Counted from the first letter of the stretch, positions 43,897 through 52,979 are shown. The stretch: DNA of 64,000 nt from Candidatus Obscuribacter sp. (GCA_016718315.1 JADKDV010000004.1:434001-498000); one strand, 5' to 3'. Translations and numbers: made by a program. Notes: generated by a model not told the origin, from the letters alone.

Positions 43897-44373
43897 ATGG
43901 TCACTTTATTTAAAAACAGGCAGGATTTCAATTTCTTTGTTGGGTCTTACGAATGGCATGATTCCTATCTTAAGGAGTTTCATTTTGGCGACCCCGTCCA
44001 TGAAATTAGAGAGCCTGAACGCAAAGGCACTGCGGGCAGTGGCGCTACTCTAATGCGCGTGTTAATCGTGTCTACCTGGGATGATCGGGCATTTGAGATT
44101 GTGGCGTATGAAGCAGAACAGTTCTCGATCCATATCAATAATGATTTGCAAGGCAACAAGTTTTCTACAATCCAGAGAAGATGTACTGAATTGGATTTTG
44201 GCGCATTTTATATAAAGTGCGCTTGTGCTGGATACCGAGAGGTGCCAATCGAGGCTGTTGTATCACCTTATTACTATACTGAAGCTTCATTGTTTGGTGA
44301 GGATGGTGAGCCAGATGGGCCTTACCGGATTGATTGGAGAACGATAATGGATGACTCTTATCACCCTCAATAG
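43897..44373 (+). CDS. small protein, unknown
   Basis: The ATG at 43897 is preferred: GAAGGA lies 4 bases before it; an in-frame TTG at 43861 is upstream. The ~158-residue protein starts with an EWHDSYLKEFHF region. A beta-rich middle follows (VLIVSTWDDRAFEIVAYEAE), then Cys- and Tyr-containing ends (FYIKCACAGYRE, VVSPYYYTEASLFGED). No domain recognised. Small lone proteins with a WHDS motif recur in variable gene sets, sometimes near toxins, but I cannot assign this one. Its stop overlaps the convergent Sel1-repeat gene by 7 bases. Confidence 0.62.
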   Translation: MVTLFKNRQDFNFFVGSYEWHDSYLKEFHFGDPVHEIREPERKGTAGSGATLMRVLIVSTWDDRAFEIVAYEAEQFSIHINNDLQGNKFSTIQRRCTELDFGAFYIKCACAGYREVPIEAVVSPYYYTEASLFGEDGEPDGPYRIDWRTIMDDSYHPQ

Positions 44374-45380
44374 GTCTGGTATTCCCAGTTGCTTGCTGCT
44401 TCTTCTGCTTTGTGCATTTCCTCTGGAGTTAGGTGTTTGTAGAGTATTTGCTTGAGCTGTTTGCATTGCCATGCATTTCCGGACCTCATTCTCATTATTC
44501 CTGGTACAAAGAGCTGTAGCAATTCATGCTCCATCGACTTTAGGCGTTCTGCGATGAGTAGCCATGTCAAACCCTGGACATTGTCTTTAGGGGTGCCTTG
44601 ACCCTTGAGTGATTGCACCGCTAATTTAAATGCTGGTCCAGAATAGCGATTGGCTAGTGTCTGGAGCATTGACACTGCTTCTATTTGTTTTGTCGAGTCC
44701 ATCTTGATGTACTCATCTGCAAGAAATGCTTTACTGAAGTGGATTCGTTTATCATCGTCTGGTCCTTTGCTAATAATTTCTAGCCACTTCAAGTTCTCTT
44801 TTGGTGGCACCAGGCTGGTGAGACTTAAAAAGTATTGACTCTGCAGATGACCTTTTTTGGCTGCTTGCCTGTAGTAGCTGAGTGTGCGGACAAAATAATC
44901 CGGCCTATGATTTGTTTTGATTTGCCGATCGTAGATGTGCTCTGCCATTTGATAGAGCGCATAGACGTCTCCACCATCTGCCCGATGTTGGATGCTCTCA
45001 ATATCTACCTCTAGTCTTGCAAGATTTCCTTCTAAGACTGAGCATACTTCATCATGCAGATTCATATCGCAGATTCTTGGACCGTATTTTATTGTAGTTG
45101 TATAGTCATCTGTAAAGACAAGATACACTGGAGTTTCACGGTATTCGCTCAGCTGGTTGATGCATAGTCCACCTGTAAAGCGCTCATTTACACTATCCAG
45201 GTCTAGAGCCAGTTGATAAAGCGTGTTAACGTCGCATTTGATCTTTTTGGCTGGTGCTGAAAAGTAGTAGGTGTTGTCGTATTCACCAGCGCATATTATG
45301 ACGTCGTCACTGCGCCGAGCGTTTGCGAGCAACTCTTCGGCGTCGTCGCATAGTTTTCCGTATTCAGTTGTTAGAGACAT
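44367..45380 (-). CDS. Sel1-like repeat protein, 337 aa
   Basis: No signal peptide or membrane helix. The first ~125 residues form a separate beta-alpha part (DDVIICAGEYDNTYYFSAPA, TPVYLVFTDDYTT). Sel1-like repeats follow from ~130: DVYALYQMAEHIYDRQ, LSYYRQAAKKGHLQSQYFLS and QGLTWLLIAERLKSMEHELL. Sel1 repeats mediate protein binding, so it is likely a cytosolic scaffold, perhaps regulatory. It is convergent with the small protein gene and their ends overlap. Confidence 0.72.
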   Translation of the reverse strand: MSLTTEYGKLCDDAEELLANARRSDDVIICAGEYDNTYYFSAPAKKIKCDVNTLYQLALDLDSVNERFTGGLCINQLSEYRETPVYLVFTDDYTTTIKYGPRICDMNLHDEVCSVLEGNLARLEVDIESIQHRADGGDVYALYQMAEHIYDRQIKTNHRPDYFVRTLSYYRQAAKKGHLQSQYFLSLTSLVPPKENLKWLEIISKGPDDDKRIHFSKAFLADEYIKMDSTKQIEAVSMLQTLANRYSGPAFKLAVQSLKGQGTPKDNVQGLTWLLIAERLKSMEHELLQLFVPGIMRMRSGNAWQCKQLKQILYKHLTPEEMHKAEEAASNWEYQTY

Positions 45381-45518
45381 TGATTGCTGCGGCTAACGCA
45401 CTTTAGACAATTAAAAACAGCATACCATGCAGCTAATTAGCGCGCAAATCGGTAAATCAAATGCTTTACTGGGTAAGAGGTTAGGAATAGATCTCGTGAA
45501 ATTACTCAGTTGCATTCA

Positions 45519-46370
45519 ATGACTAAATTGCACCAGCGCAAATACCTATTACAAAAATTGCCGGCGATTTTGAGCATTGCTCTCTGTGCGTTTGTCAGTG
45601 CGATGCCGCCAGCGCAAGCTGCGCCAGGCTGGGTCATGGACCGCCAGAATGGCCTGGGCATTGAGGTTATTACAGCCAGCAAAGATGGTGTGCTTATCGC
45701 TTATCCGCGTGCAGACTTTTGTGTGGTATCTACTGCGCCCAAGTGGGATGTGACCTGGTACAGCAAGAACAGCAAAACAAGATTTACTAAGTCGCTTGAA
45801 CGCTTTAGAGTGGACAAAGGTCTACCTGCGGCTGCGCCTAAGGCGTCTCAACCTCCCAAGCGCGCAACCAAGTATGCCGGAGTTAATGCCTTTGTCGAAA
45901 GGGTAAAGCCCACAGAACTAGCAAGCACAGCTCGGTTGTTTGCTCCTGTAGTGGGCTTCCGTGAGCCCACTGCGGCTTGGCAAGATTACTATTACTCCGA
46001 CCCTGTGGATTTGCCTCCTCAGGCTTTGCTGTTTATCAGTTCGTTTTTAGGCACGCGCAATTATCCGTGCTTTCCTCTGGCATCCCATGGAGTCAGTGCT
46101 GATGGGTCTGCGCATAAGATCTGGTACACCAAGGGCATTAAAACCGTGGACGTAAAGCCTGCAACATTTGACATACCTAAAGCTTGTAAGACTGTTGCAA
46201 CTCAACACGAGGTCACCTCTGGTGGTGGCTACCGCGATGCTTTTGATGACCTCGCTGTCGATATGAAGTTGGGTCAGGGCTTTGGCAGCAATGCCAAACC
46301 GCTTGGTGCTGCCAAGGCTCCGCGTGGTAGTAATGTCAATGGTGCTGGAGCGGCTGGCAAAAAGCCCTAG
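45519..46370 (+). CDS. diverged fourth member of the secreted family
   Basis: Signal peptide (LPAILSIALCAFVSAMPPAQA). Though not closely similar, it shares the layout of the tandem proteins at 5.7-7.4 kb: an N-terminal W..D/Q..GLG(I/N) block, CVVSTAPKWDVTWYSK (cf. LLTKAPDWQVHCY), RFTKSLERF, then PPQALLFISSFLGTRNYPCFPL (cf. FMARFYYLPNTNQIPLY), VKPATFDIPKACK (cf. YKASDFEYPKGLK), and DAFDDLAVDMKLGQGFGS (cf. VNDMLDNIGF). It ends in a Gly/Ala-rich tail. The ATG at 45519 is used; an upstream TTG is possible. Function unknown. Confidence 0.7.
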   Translation: MTKLHQRKYLLQKLPAILSIALCAFVSAMPPAQAAPGWVMDRQNGLGIEVITASKDGVLIAYPRADFCVVSTAPKWDVTWYSKNSKTRFTKSLERFRVDKGLPAAAPKASQPPKRATKYAGVNAFVERVKPTELASTARLFAPVVGFREPTAAWQDYYYSDPVDLPPQALLFISSFLGTRNYPCFPLASHGVSADGSAHKIWYTKGIKTVDVKPATFDIPKACKTVATQHEVTSGGGYRDAFDDLAVDMKLGQGFGSNAKPLGAAKAPRGSNVNGAGAAGKKP

Positions 46371-46575
46371 TGTTTGCATTATCATCGTCATCACCGCTTG
46401 ATGCAATTCCGGGATCTGACATTAGGCAAATTATTGCTATGCCGGGAGTCTACCTGACATCTGTGGGGGAAATGTGAGGTGCCTTAGGGTATTGATGCCT
46501 CTGCCCTATATAATGTCTTTGGCTGGCTACAGCCGCTCTCCGCAGATAATTAGGCGACAAGCAAATTGATGGGCG

Positions 46576-47193
46576 ATGAATAAACGAGGACGACCACGCA
46601 ATTTTTGCCGGGATCAGGCGCTCTCGGCTGCCATGAGGCTCTTCTGGGAGAAGGGCTATGAGGGCGCTTCTCTGGCTGAGCTGGCGACTGTTATGGGCAT
46701 CAATGCACCCAGTCTGTATGCTGCCTTTGGCGATAAAGAGTCGCTCTTTCGCGAGGCCGTAGCACACTACTCCTCTGGTATCGGGGCTACCCCTCTCAAC
46801 GCGCTGCAAGAGCATGCGCAGGTGGTTAGCGCCATCAGGGCGATGCTCAGCGCCAGTGCTGAGATGTGTACAGACTCAGAGACCCCGAGAGGCTGTCTGG
46901 TGGTGCTAAGTGCCATTAATTGCACGCCAGAGCATACAGTTTTGCGCGATGAATTGAGTAGTAGACGCAAGATTATCCGCGTGGCCATCGAGGAACGCTT
47001 GACTCGTGCCAAGATGGAGGGCGAGCTGAGTTGCGAAGTGGAAGTGACAACACTCTCTGAGTTTTATACGGTTATCCTCAATGGGCTCTCACTGCGGGCT
47101 CGCGATGGTGCCACCCGTGACGAGTTGATGGCAACCATCGAGCATGCCATGGTAGCTATTGAAACTTGCATCAAAGCCATGGAAAATAGATAG
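46576..47193 (+). CDS. TetR-family transcriptional regulator
   Basis: A 205-residue protein with an N-terminal TetR HTH: ALSAAMRLFWEKGYEGASLA, ELATVMGINAPSLYAAFGDKE (recognition helix). The C-terminal ligand-binding half is helical with DSETPRGCLVVLSAINC, the conserved block of the YxaF/AcrR-like subgroup. These usually repress a neighbouring efflux or detoxification gene. The ATG at 46576 has only a weak ribosome-binding site. A TATATAATG stretch near 46513 may be the -10 of its promoter. Confidence 0.9.
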   Translation: MNKRGRPRNFCRDQALSAAMRLFWEKGYEGASLAELATVMGINAPSLYAAFGDKESLFREAVAHYSSGIGATPLNALQEHAQVVSAIRAMLSASAEMCTDSETPRGCLVVLSAINCTPEHTVLRDELSSRRKIIRVAIEERLTRAKMEGELSCEVEVTTLSEFYTVILNGLSLRARDGATRDELMATIEHAMVAIETCIKAMENR

Positions 47194-47226
47194 GTCGTTA
47201 CTGTTTCAGACCTGAGAATTGATTGC

Positions 47227-48135
47227 ATGTTTTTAAAAAAGTCGTTGGCTCTTTGCGTGCCCCTGATAATGTCTTTTGCTGCGGTATCGAGTGCGGTGGC
47301 GCAACCGGCGCAGGCTCCTGCGACTTTGGTGGCGCAGGGCTCAGATAGTAGCACCACCACCACAACTACTACGACTACTAGCTCCTCGTCGTCTGATGAT
47401 GCCAGTGGTAGCGATCAAGACCTGGATAGTACTACGGCAGAGTCTTTGATGCGCAATAGACCATACGGAGCCACTCCCGAAGAAGCCTTTACCAAAGCCC
47501 GGGAAACCGAGCTGAAGACATTTGAGGCTTTTACTACTGGCAGCGGTACATCCTTTGGATCCAGAGCCCTCAAGGCTGTTTGTACGCCCCTGGTGGCCAT
47601 GGAGTCCATTCCGCTCAAGCTCAACGATCAAAAGGTTGAAGGCAACGATGCAACCCTGAGTTATGCCGCCCAAAAGCCCGATGTAGACTTGCAAATTACT
47701 GCACACTTAAAGAAGAATGATAAGGGCTGGAGATTATTTCGCCGAGAGATGCGCGGTACTAAGAACAGTGATTCTGCCAAGGAGATTGTCACAGCATTTA
47801 CTACTCAATTGCCAGGTGAGACTTCGATGTTGTCTCTGGCGATGGTATTGCTCGTTATTGCCGGTATCACCTCTACCGTCGGCTCAATCTGGCTTATTAT
47901 CAACGCCTTCCGCAAGCATTGGGCCTGGGGTTTGGGTTCGTTATTTTTCCCAATCGTACAATTGGTCTTTGTGTTTGCTAACTGGCCGCTAGCTAAAAAA
48001 CCTTTTCTTGTCATTTTGGGATCACTGGTATTGTTTTGCGGAGGCTGTGCCATACCGGGATACTACATGGCTAGCTCCTCGGCAGAGATGACCACTCTTA
48101 TGGAGCAACTCAATAAGCTCAATATTTCAGAGTAG
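47227..48135 (+). CDS. exported/membrane protein with Ser/Thr-rich linker
   Basis: A signal peptide (SLALCVPLIMSFAAVSSAVA) is followed by a low-complexity linker (TTTTTTTTT then SSSSSDD) encoded by ACC/ACT triplets. A domain of ~120 residues follows (ATPEEAFTKARETELKTFEAF, TLSYAAQKPDVDLQITAHLKK), reminiscent of small NTF2-like export domains. Two C-terminal membrane helices follow (LAMVLLVIAGITSTVGSIWLI and VILGSLVLFCGGCAIPGYYM). Function unknown. It follows the TetR gene by 33 bases on the same strand and may be its target or co-transcribed. Confidence 0.7.
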   Translation: MFLKKSLALCVPLIMSFAAVSSAVAQPAQAPATLVAQGSDSSTTTTTTTTTSSSSSDDASGSDQDLDSTTAESLMRNRPYGATPEEAFTKARETELKTFEAFTTGSGTSFGSRALKAVCTPLVAMESIPLKLNDQKVEGNDATLSYAAQKPDVDLQITAHLKKNDKGWRLFRREMRGTKNSDSAKEIVTAFTTQLPGETSMLSLAMVLLVIAGITSTVGSIWLIINAFRKHWAWGLGSLFFPIVQLVFVFANWPLAKKPFLVILGSLVLFCGGCAIPGYYMASSSAEMTTLMEQLNKLNISE

Positions 48136-48136
48136 T

Positions 48137-48160
48137 CTCGATACAGTAAAAAATATCGAG
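48137..48160 (+). other. short hairpin
   Basis: CTCGATA (48137-48143) and TATCGAG (48154-48160) flank a 10-base A-rich loop directly after the stop of the exported-protein gene. No T run follows. It may contribute to 3' end stability; the real terminator lies at 48217-48246. Confidence 0.35.
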
Positions 48161-48216
48161 CCTGTCTCTAAATCAATAGATGAACAATAGATGACAGGTG
48201 TATTGCCAAAAAAGAG

Positions 48217-48246
48217 CAGCTAGGACTAAGTGTTCTAGCTGTTTTT
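48217..48246. terminator. bidirectional terminator between convergent genes
   Basis: CAGCTAG (48217-48223) and CTAGCTG (48235-48241) form a 7-bp stem, with T5 after it (48242-48246) on the plus strand and A5 before it (48209-48213), giving U-tracts in both directions. The right arm overlaps the last codons of the convergent ABC1-kinase gene. Confidence 0.7.
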
Positions 48247-49926
48247 CTTTGCCTCGTCAGAGCCAAACTTTTGTGCTTTTTGATCATAAAAGGCGATTTG
48301 TATTGCCATAGCAAAACCGCCGCCAGCTGCCAGCATAAAGCAAATTATGGCGATGCCTGGATAGCCCATGATGGTAAAGTCAGTATCGACCTTCATCATG
48401 AGAGCTGCTCCGACAATCAGCGATGCCAGTATCAGTGCCAGGCTGACGCGATTGGCTAATTTTTGGAAGGCGTCAACAATTAGAGGCTCATCGATCATCT
48501 TGATGGATAGGCTGTTGGCTGCCACCATGTCAAAGATCTTGGAGACCTGGCGGGGGAATTTTTCGATAAAATCCTTGGCTTCGATTATGCCGGTAAAAAT
48601 TTGACCAGTAGTGATGTCTTTGACTACTCTTTGCTGCATTATCTCAGCTGCGTGGTTGCGGACTGACTCGTTGGGGTTAAAATCGGGAAAGAGTGTGCGA
48701 CCGACTTGATCGAGGCTGAGTAAGGTTTTGCCGAGCATGGTCAGCTCCTGTGGCACGCGGATACCACAGTCGGCCGCTGCGCGGGTAATATCAAGCACGA
48801 CTTTACCAACTTGCATATCCTGTACATTGGCGGTGGCGTGATCCTGCACCAGGTCAGCGATTTGCTTGCGGCACTTGATCTCATCAAACGATGGCTTGGG
48901 CTCGCCGATATCAAATGCGGTATCAGCTACTACGTCTGGGCGGTTGTCGCTGATAGCAAGCAAGAGTTTGAGGAGTTTTGCCTGCATATGAGGTGTCAGC
49001 CTGGCGACCATGCCCAAGTCGAGCAGACCGATATTGTTGTCGTCGGTGAGTAGGACATTGCCCGGATGAGGATCGGCGTGAAAAAATCCATCCACCAATA
49101 TCTGTTGCAGATATGCCTTGAAGCACTCATCTGCAAGTGGCTCGCCATCTAATTCTAATAGCTCAAGCTTGGTGATGTTTGTTATTTTTTTGCCGCGGAT
49201 AAACTCCATAGTCAGGACTTTGGAGGAGGTAAAGTCGTGTATTGGTTTAGGTACTTTGATGCGATCAAATTCTCTGAGATTGTGACTGAGCGTGTCGAGA
49301 TTGCTTGCCTCTTTTTTATAGTCTAGCTCCGCCAAGAGAGTGCGTCTAAACTCGTCTAGCATGCGGTTAAACTCGTAACGCTTGCCAGCCTCTGTATGAT
49401 GATCATAAAACTCAGCAATGTCGCCGAGGATATCGAGGTCTTGCAGGATGGTCTCGCGGATGCCTGGGCGTTGTACTTTGACTGCGACTTCGCGACCATC
49501 GCGCATAACAGCGTGGTGTATCTGACCCAGCGATGCTGCCGCAACAGGCACGGCATTAAACTCCTTAAAAGCCTTTGAGAGCCTTACGCCAAGCTCTGTG
49601 ACGATAATCTGCTCTACTTCTAAAAATGAAAACGGCTCACAGTGGTCTTGCAGTCTTGCCAGCGCCTCTGTATATGCAACAGGTAAAAAGTCTGGGCGTG
49701 TGGAGAGCACCTGACCAATTTTGATAAAAGCCGGACCCATTTTTTCCAGGTCGCCAGCCAGTTCTTCGGCCTTTGCTGGCACTGATGATGATGTCTCTGT
49801 CTTGAGGTCGACTGCGTTTTTCATGACGTCGCTTTTCATCAAGTCTGAGTTGCCGTACTTCATCAGTAACATGGCGATGTCGCGATATCGTTTAAGGGCG
49901 TCTGGTTTCAGTTTCACTTCCATCAT
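48235..49926 (-). CDS. ABC1/UbiB-family atypical kinase
   Basis: The ATG at 49926 has GGAGA just upstream. Family hallmarks are present: KIGQVLSTRPD (KxGQ), AAASLGQIHHA (Ala-rich nucleotide loop), VAVKVQRPG lysine, HADPHPGNVLL and LLDLGM in place of DFG. Two C-terminal membrane helices follow (LILASLIVGAALMM and IICFMLAAGGGFAMAI). UbiB/Coq8 proteins are ATPases supporting isoprenoid-quinone synthesis; the many bacterial paralogues have less clear roles, so ubiquinone itself should not be assumed. It is divergent from an MFS exporter across a palindrome-rich spacer. Confidence 0.9.
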   Translation of the reverse strand: MMEVKLKPDALKRYRDIAMLLMKYGNSDLMKSDVMKNAVDLKTETSSSVPAKAEELAGDLEKMGPAFIKIGQVLSTRPDFLPVAYTEALARLQDHCEPFSFLEVEQIIVTELGVRLSKAFKEFNAVPVAAASLGQIHHAVMRDGREVAVKVQRPGIRETILQDLDILGDIAEFYDHHTEAGKRYEFNRMLDEFRRTLLAELDYKKEASNLDTLSHNLREFDRIKVPKPIHDFTSSKVLTMEFIRGKKITNITKLELLELDGEPLADECFKAYLQQILVDGFFHADPHPGNVLLTDDNNIGLLDLGMVARLTPHMQAKLLKLLLAISDNRPDVVADTAFDIGEPKPSFDEIKCRKQIADLVQDHATANVQDMQVGKVVLDITRAAADCGIRVPQELTMLGKTLLSLDQVGRTLFPDFNPNESVRNHAAEIMQQRVVKDITTGQIFTGIIEAKDFIEKFPRQVSKIFDMVAANSLSIKMIDEPLIVDAFQKLANRVSLALILASLIVGAALMMKVDTDFTIMGYPGIAIICFMLAAGGGFAMAIQIAFYDQKAQKFGSDEAKKNS

Positions 49927-49991
49927 TGCTCTCCGTTTCACTCCCATTGCGCTCATTCATGCCGTGATGATGCGCTACCGTTTTATGCAAG

Positions 49992-50012
49992 ACTGACGGT
50001 CGGCTCGTCAGT
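49992..50012. promoter_or_regulatory. perfect palindrome in the ABC1-MFS spacer
   Basis: ACTGACG-(7 bases)-CGTCAGT is a perfect 7-bp inverted repeat, the size and form of a TetR-family operator, 66 bases before the ABC1-kinase start and 216 before the MFS gene. A TetR gene is 3 kb away, but linkage is an inference. Confidence 0.45.
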
Positions 50013-50021
50013 TCCACATTG

Positions 50022-50057
50022 CATACTGATGGTATACGCATGGCATACAACGGTATG
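50022..50057. promoter_or_regulatory. two tandem CATAC/GTAT(A/G) palindromes
   Basis: CATAC (50022-50026) with GTATA (50032-50036), and CATAC (50044-50048) with GTATG (50053-50057), repeat the same half-site with centres about 21 bases apart, two helical turns. This suggests cooperative binding of a dimeric regulator between the divergent genes. Confidence 0.45.
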
Positions 50058-50227
50058 GTTGGTGGCTTGCAAAGCCAGGCTGGGCATAGGAATTTATTGA
50101 TGGCGTCGGCAATGTTAGTAGATGGCTGTCATGGGGATACTGTTAAATGGACGTGATAAAAGGAGTCATTTAGAAACTCCTGACAGATGCTGCCGTCTAA
50201 TGCTTCACTGTAATTTAAGAGGCATTT

Positions 50228-51553
50228 ATGCAAACCACAGTGAGCAATCAAGGTAAACCCGCCATGAACAGTCCAAAATCCGGCGGAGTGTTTGCAGTTT
50301 TTCAAAATCGCAGCTATGCACTTTATTTTTCTGGGCAATTTGTCTCTCTGGTGGGCACCTGGATGCAGCAAGTGGCACTGTCCTGGTACACCTACACCCT
50401 TACTAATTCACCCCTGCTCTTAGCCGTTGTAGGCGCCTCCAGTCAGCTGCCGTCGCTCCTTATCATGCCTTTTGCTGGAGTGTTTGCTGACCGACTCAAT
50501 CGCAAAAAAGTAATTGTCACCACACAGCTATTGGCCATGGTGGAGGCGTCTATCCTGGCATATCTCACTTTGACCCATCAAGTGCAGGTCTGGCACCTCA
50601 TTGGGCTTGGCTTGTTTGCCGGTGTGATCAATGCTTTTGATATGCCGACGCGCTCGGCATTTGTCTACGATCTGGTGGAGAAAAAATCAGATCTGCCCAG
50701 TGCTATTGCCATGAATAGCACTTTGATGAATATTACGAGGCTAATAGGTCCGGCGCTGGCTGGTTTTGTCGTGGCTATGTTTGGCACCGGTACTTGCTTT
50801 TTGCTCAATGCAATAAGCTATATCGTGCCTGTCTGTGCGCTGGCTCTGATAAAGGGCAATTTTAAAAATCAGCATAAAGTGACCAAAGGATCGATAGGCG
50901 CGGAGCTAAAAGAAGGTCTCATGTATGTGATGCGCACCCCCGGTGTGCGAGCGTTGATCCTGATGCTTGGAGTCTTTGGTATTGGTGGTATGGCTTACGC
51001 CATGCTATTGCCGGTGTACGTCAAATCTATCGGGGGCGATTCTAATACTCTCGGCTATCTTATGACGGCGTCTGCAATTGGCTCACTGTGCGGTACTTTT
51101 ATGCTAGCTACGCGCAAGTCTGTGCTTGGTCTTGGTAAATGGATTGTAAGTTCTTCCTTTGCTTTTTCTATTTTTATGATGATCTTTGCCATGACCCATA
51201 GCTTTTGGCCAGCCATGATAGTGCTTGCTTTTGTTGGTGCTTGCATGATGATACAGATGGCGTCCATCAATACTATTTTGCAGACCATTGTGGAGGAGGA
51301 TAAGCGCGGTCGCGTCATGAGCCTGTTTACTATGGCATTTATGGGCGCTGCGCCAATCGGTAGTCTGGCCGCTGGCGCTCTTGCTGATCGCATTGGGCTA
51401 TCGCAAACCCTTATGGGTTGCGGTATCTATTGTTTTATTGTCTCGGTAGTCTTTGCCCTGCATGTGCCTCTACTGAGAGAGGCGACTCGCCCGATCTACA
51501 TCGAGAAAGGTCTACTCATGGCTGAGGAAGAAGCTAAGGCTGTTGGGGCTTAA
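50228..51553 (+). CDS. MFS exporter (enterobactin-exporter-like)
   Basis: A 12-helix transporter of the MFS_3 type: FQNRSYALYFSGQFVSLVGTW, the motif FADRLNRKKVIV between helices 2 and 3, AFDMPTRSAFVYDLV and the second-half A-like motif region ALADRIGLSQTL. This group includes EntS-type siderophore exporters and macrolide or multidrug exporters. The ATG has AAGAGG 6 bases upstream. Its stop overlaps the start region of the metallopeptidase gene by 11 bases, which may reflect coupling. The substrate is unknown. Confidence 0.9.
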   Translation: MQTTVSNQGKPAMNSPKSGGVFAVFQNRSYALYFSGQFVSLVGTWMQQVALSWYTYTLTNSPLLLAVVGASSQLPSLLIMPFAGVFADRLNRKKVIVTTQLLAMVEASILAYLTLTHQVQVWHLIGLGLFAGVINAFDMPTRSAFVYDLVEKKSDLPSAIAMNSTLMNITRLIGPALAGFVVAMFGTGTCFLLNAISYIVPVCALALIKGNFKNQHKVTKGSIGAELKEGLMYVMRTPGVRALILMLGVFGIGGMAYAMLLPVYVKSIGGDSNTLGYLMTASAIGSLCGTFMLATRKSVLGLGKWIVSSSFAFSIFMMIFAMTHSFWPAMIVLAFVGACMMIQMASINTILQTIVEEDKRGRVMSLFTMAFMGAAPIGSLAAGALADRIGLSQTLMGCGIYCFIVSVVFALHVPLLREATRPIYIEKGLLMAEEEAKAVGA

Positions 51554-52979
51554 TAGCAGTGGGGGAGTATTCCCATGTGCATTTTACAGATCGATTACAA
51601 TTGGTGTGTCAGTCTGTGAGGGTGCGCTTTGCGCTAGCGATTTGCCTCCCGGAGTACTCGTGGCTGATACAGAGCGTTATCAATTCTACTTGGATGAGCC
51701 AAATAGTGGTTCGGACAAAGATGCCAGCAGACGAAGTGCTGGAGAGGTTTTAGATGGCGTAACAGCCTCCGATAAGGCTCGTGGTGCATTAGTCAATGAT
51801 GCTTTTGCTCACTCCACCATCTCGTCCGAAGCTCAACAAAAATTGGGGCTGCAAGTGCGCACAGCCGAAGGTAAAACGGAATTTTATTACCGCGCAGGCG
51901 GGCAAGATCAAGTGGTATTGAGCAGTGATCAAAGTGTTACTCCAGTCAAAACTCAGGAATTAGAGCTGATTTTACAGCGTGAAATGCGCGACCTGGAGAG
52001 CAAATACAAGATCAAGTTTGCAGTGCCCGGTGAGTTTGTGGACACGCAGGTCTCGCAAGGGAGCGATTGTAAGACGCAAAAGGGAGAGCAAATACGAGCG
52101 GTACAGCCAAAATTTACCGATGTTTATGCCATGCGTGAGGCCCTTGAGCACTCCAGCCCAAGCCAGTTAACAAAGGACGGAGATAGTGGTATCAAGGTGT
52201 ACTTCCTTGATAAAAACCTTTTGCCTAAAGCTGTCTATGGAGATAAGCCGGCGCTAGGGGTTTACATGGTTGCGGACAAAGATAAATTACCTGCCGTCTA
52301 TGTGACACCGGAGGGCAGTAGATTGCCGCCGACATTAAAAGACGTGACTGAGGCAGAGGGTCGCAATCTTGCTTACGTTATTGAGCATGAGCTGATTCAT
52401 AATAGTCAGCGTAATTTGTGGGCAGGATACCCATTGGTGCCCGCCGGATTGCCAGAGACCTTTGGCTGGTCATCTTTGGCGCAAGGTGATACTAATTTTG
52501 CTTATGGCCTCAAAGGCACTAATGGCGAAAAATATTTCAATATGCGGATGGGTTGTGGTCAAAATACCGCCTGGGTGGGCATTAAAGACCAACATTTGAT
52601 TGGCTACAATGGTCAATTAGTCTCAGATCTCGGGCAAGCTAAAACATTCACATACGATGAAGTCAGGGGCAATGCTGTTGTTCGGCCGCCTACATATTAT
52701 TTCTCAAATCCTGCAGAAATGTTTGCGGAGGGGCTGACAAACTTTCGCACTAGCATCGAGAGCCGACTGCGCCTTTATAGAGTCAGTCCAGTGCTGTACG
52801 AAGTAGTCAAAAAACATGATGAGCAAGAGATAGACAGCTTTTATGGTCGAAGTTTTTTTGGCTACAGTCAATACGTGCGTGCTCTGAACGGTGCAGTAGT
52901 ACCGCGCTCCTCGCAACAAGCCAAAGAAGTCGAGGCTTTTGAGAGCAGGTTGAGAAAGGGTGTTTTGCAAAATAGATAG
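51543..52979 (+). CDS. putative zinc metallopeptidase (HELIH), unknown family
   Basis: A 478-residue protein with a zincin motif IEHELIHNSQRN (His282, Glu283, His286) and a downstream NPAEMFAEGLTNFR that could give the third zinc ligand, as in gluzincins. The N-terminal ~180 residues are polar and helical (QRAMRDLESKYKIKF-like: LQREMRDLESKYKIKFAVPG). No clear signal peptide is seen; the start is uncertain (TTG at 51543 overlaps the MFS gene; a GTG at 51606 is possible). Similar zincin-like domains occur in secreted toxins and in effector-type proteins. The catalytic role is inferred from the motif only. It ends at a terminator. Confidence 0.68.
   Translation: MGLNSSGGVFPCAFYRSITIGVSVCEGALCASDLPPGVLVADTERYQFYLDEPNSGSDKDASRRSAGEVLDGVTASDKARGALVNDAFAHSTISSEAQQKLGLQVRTAEGKTEFYYRAGGQDQVVLSSDQSVTPVKTQELELILQREMRDLESKYKIKFAVPGEFVDTQVSQGSDCKTQKGEQIRAVQPKFTDVYAMREALEHSSPSQLTKDGDSGIKVYFLDKNLLPKAVYGDKPALGVYMVADKDKLPAVYVTPEGSRLPPTLKDVTEAEGRNLAYVIEHELIHNSQRNLWAGYPLVPAGLPETFGWSSLAQGDTNFAYGLKGTNGEKYFNMRMGCGQNTAWVGIKDQHLIGYNGQLVSDLGQAKTFTYDEVRGNAVVRPPTYYFSNPAEMFAEGLTNFRTSIESRLRLYRVSPVLYEVVKKHDEQEIDSFYGRSFFGYSQYVRALNGAVVPRSSQQAKEVEAFESRLRKGVLQNR

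Noticed and set aside
47345..47395. ACC/ACT triplet run as a microsatellite or phase-variable tract
   Set aside because: It encodes a Thr/Ser linker in an intact frame and the repeat unit is a triplet, so length change would not shift the frame.
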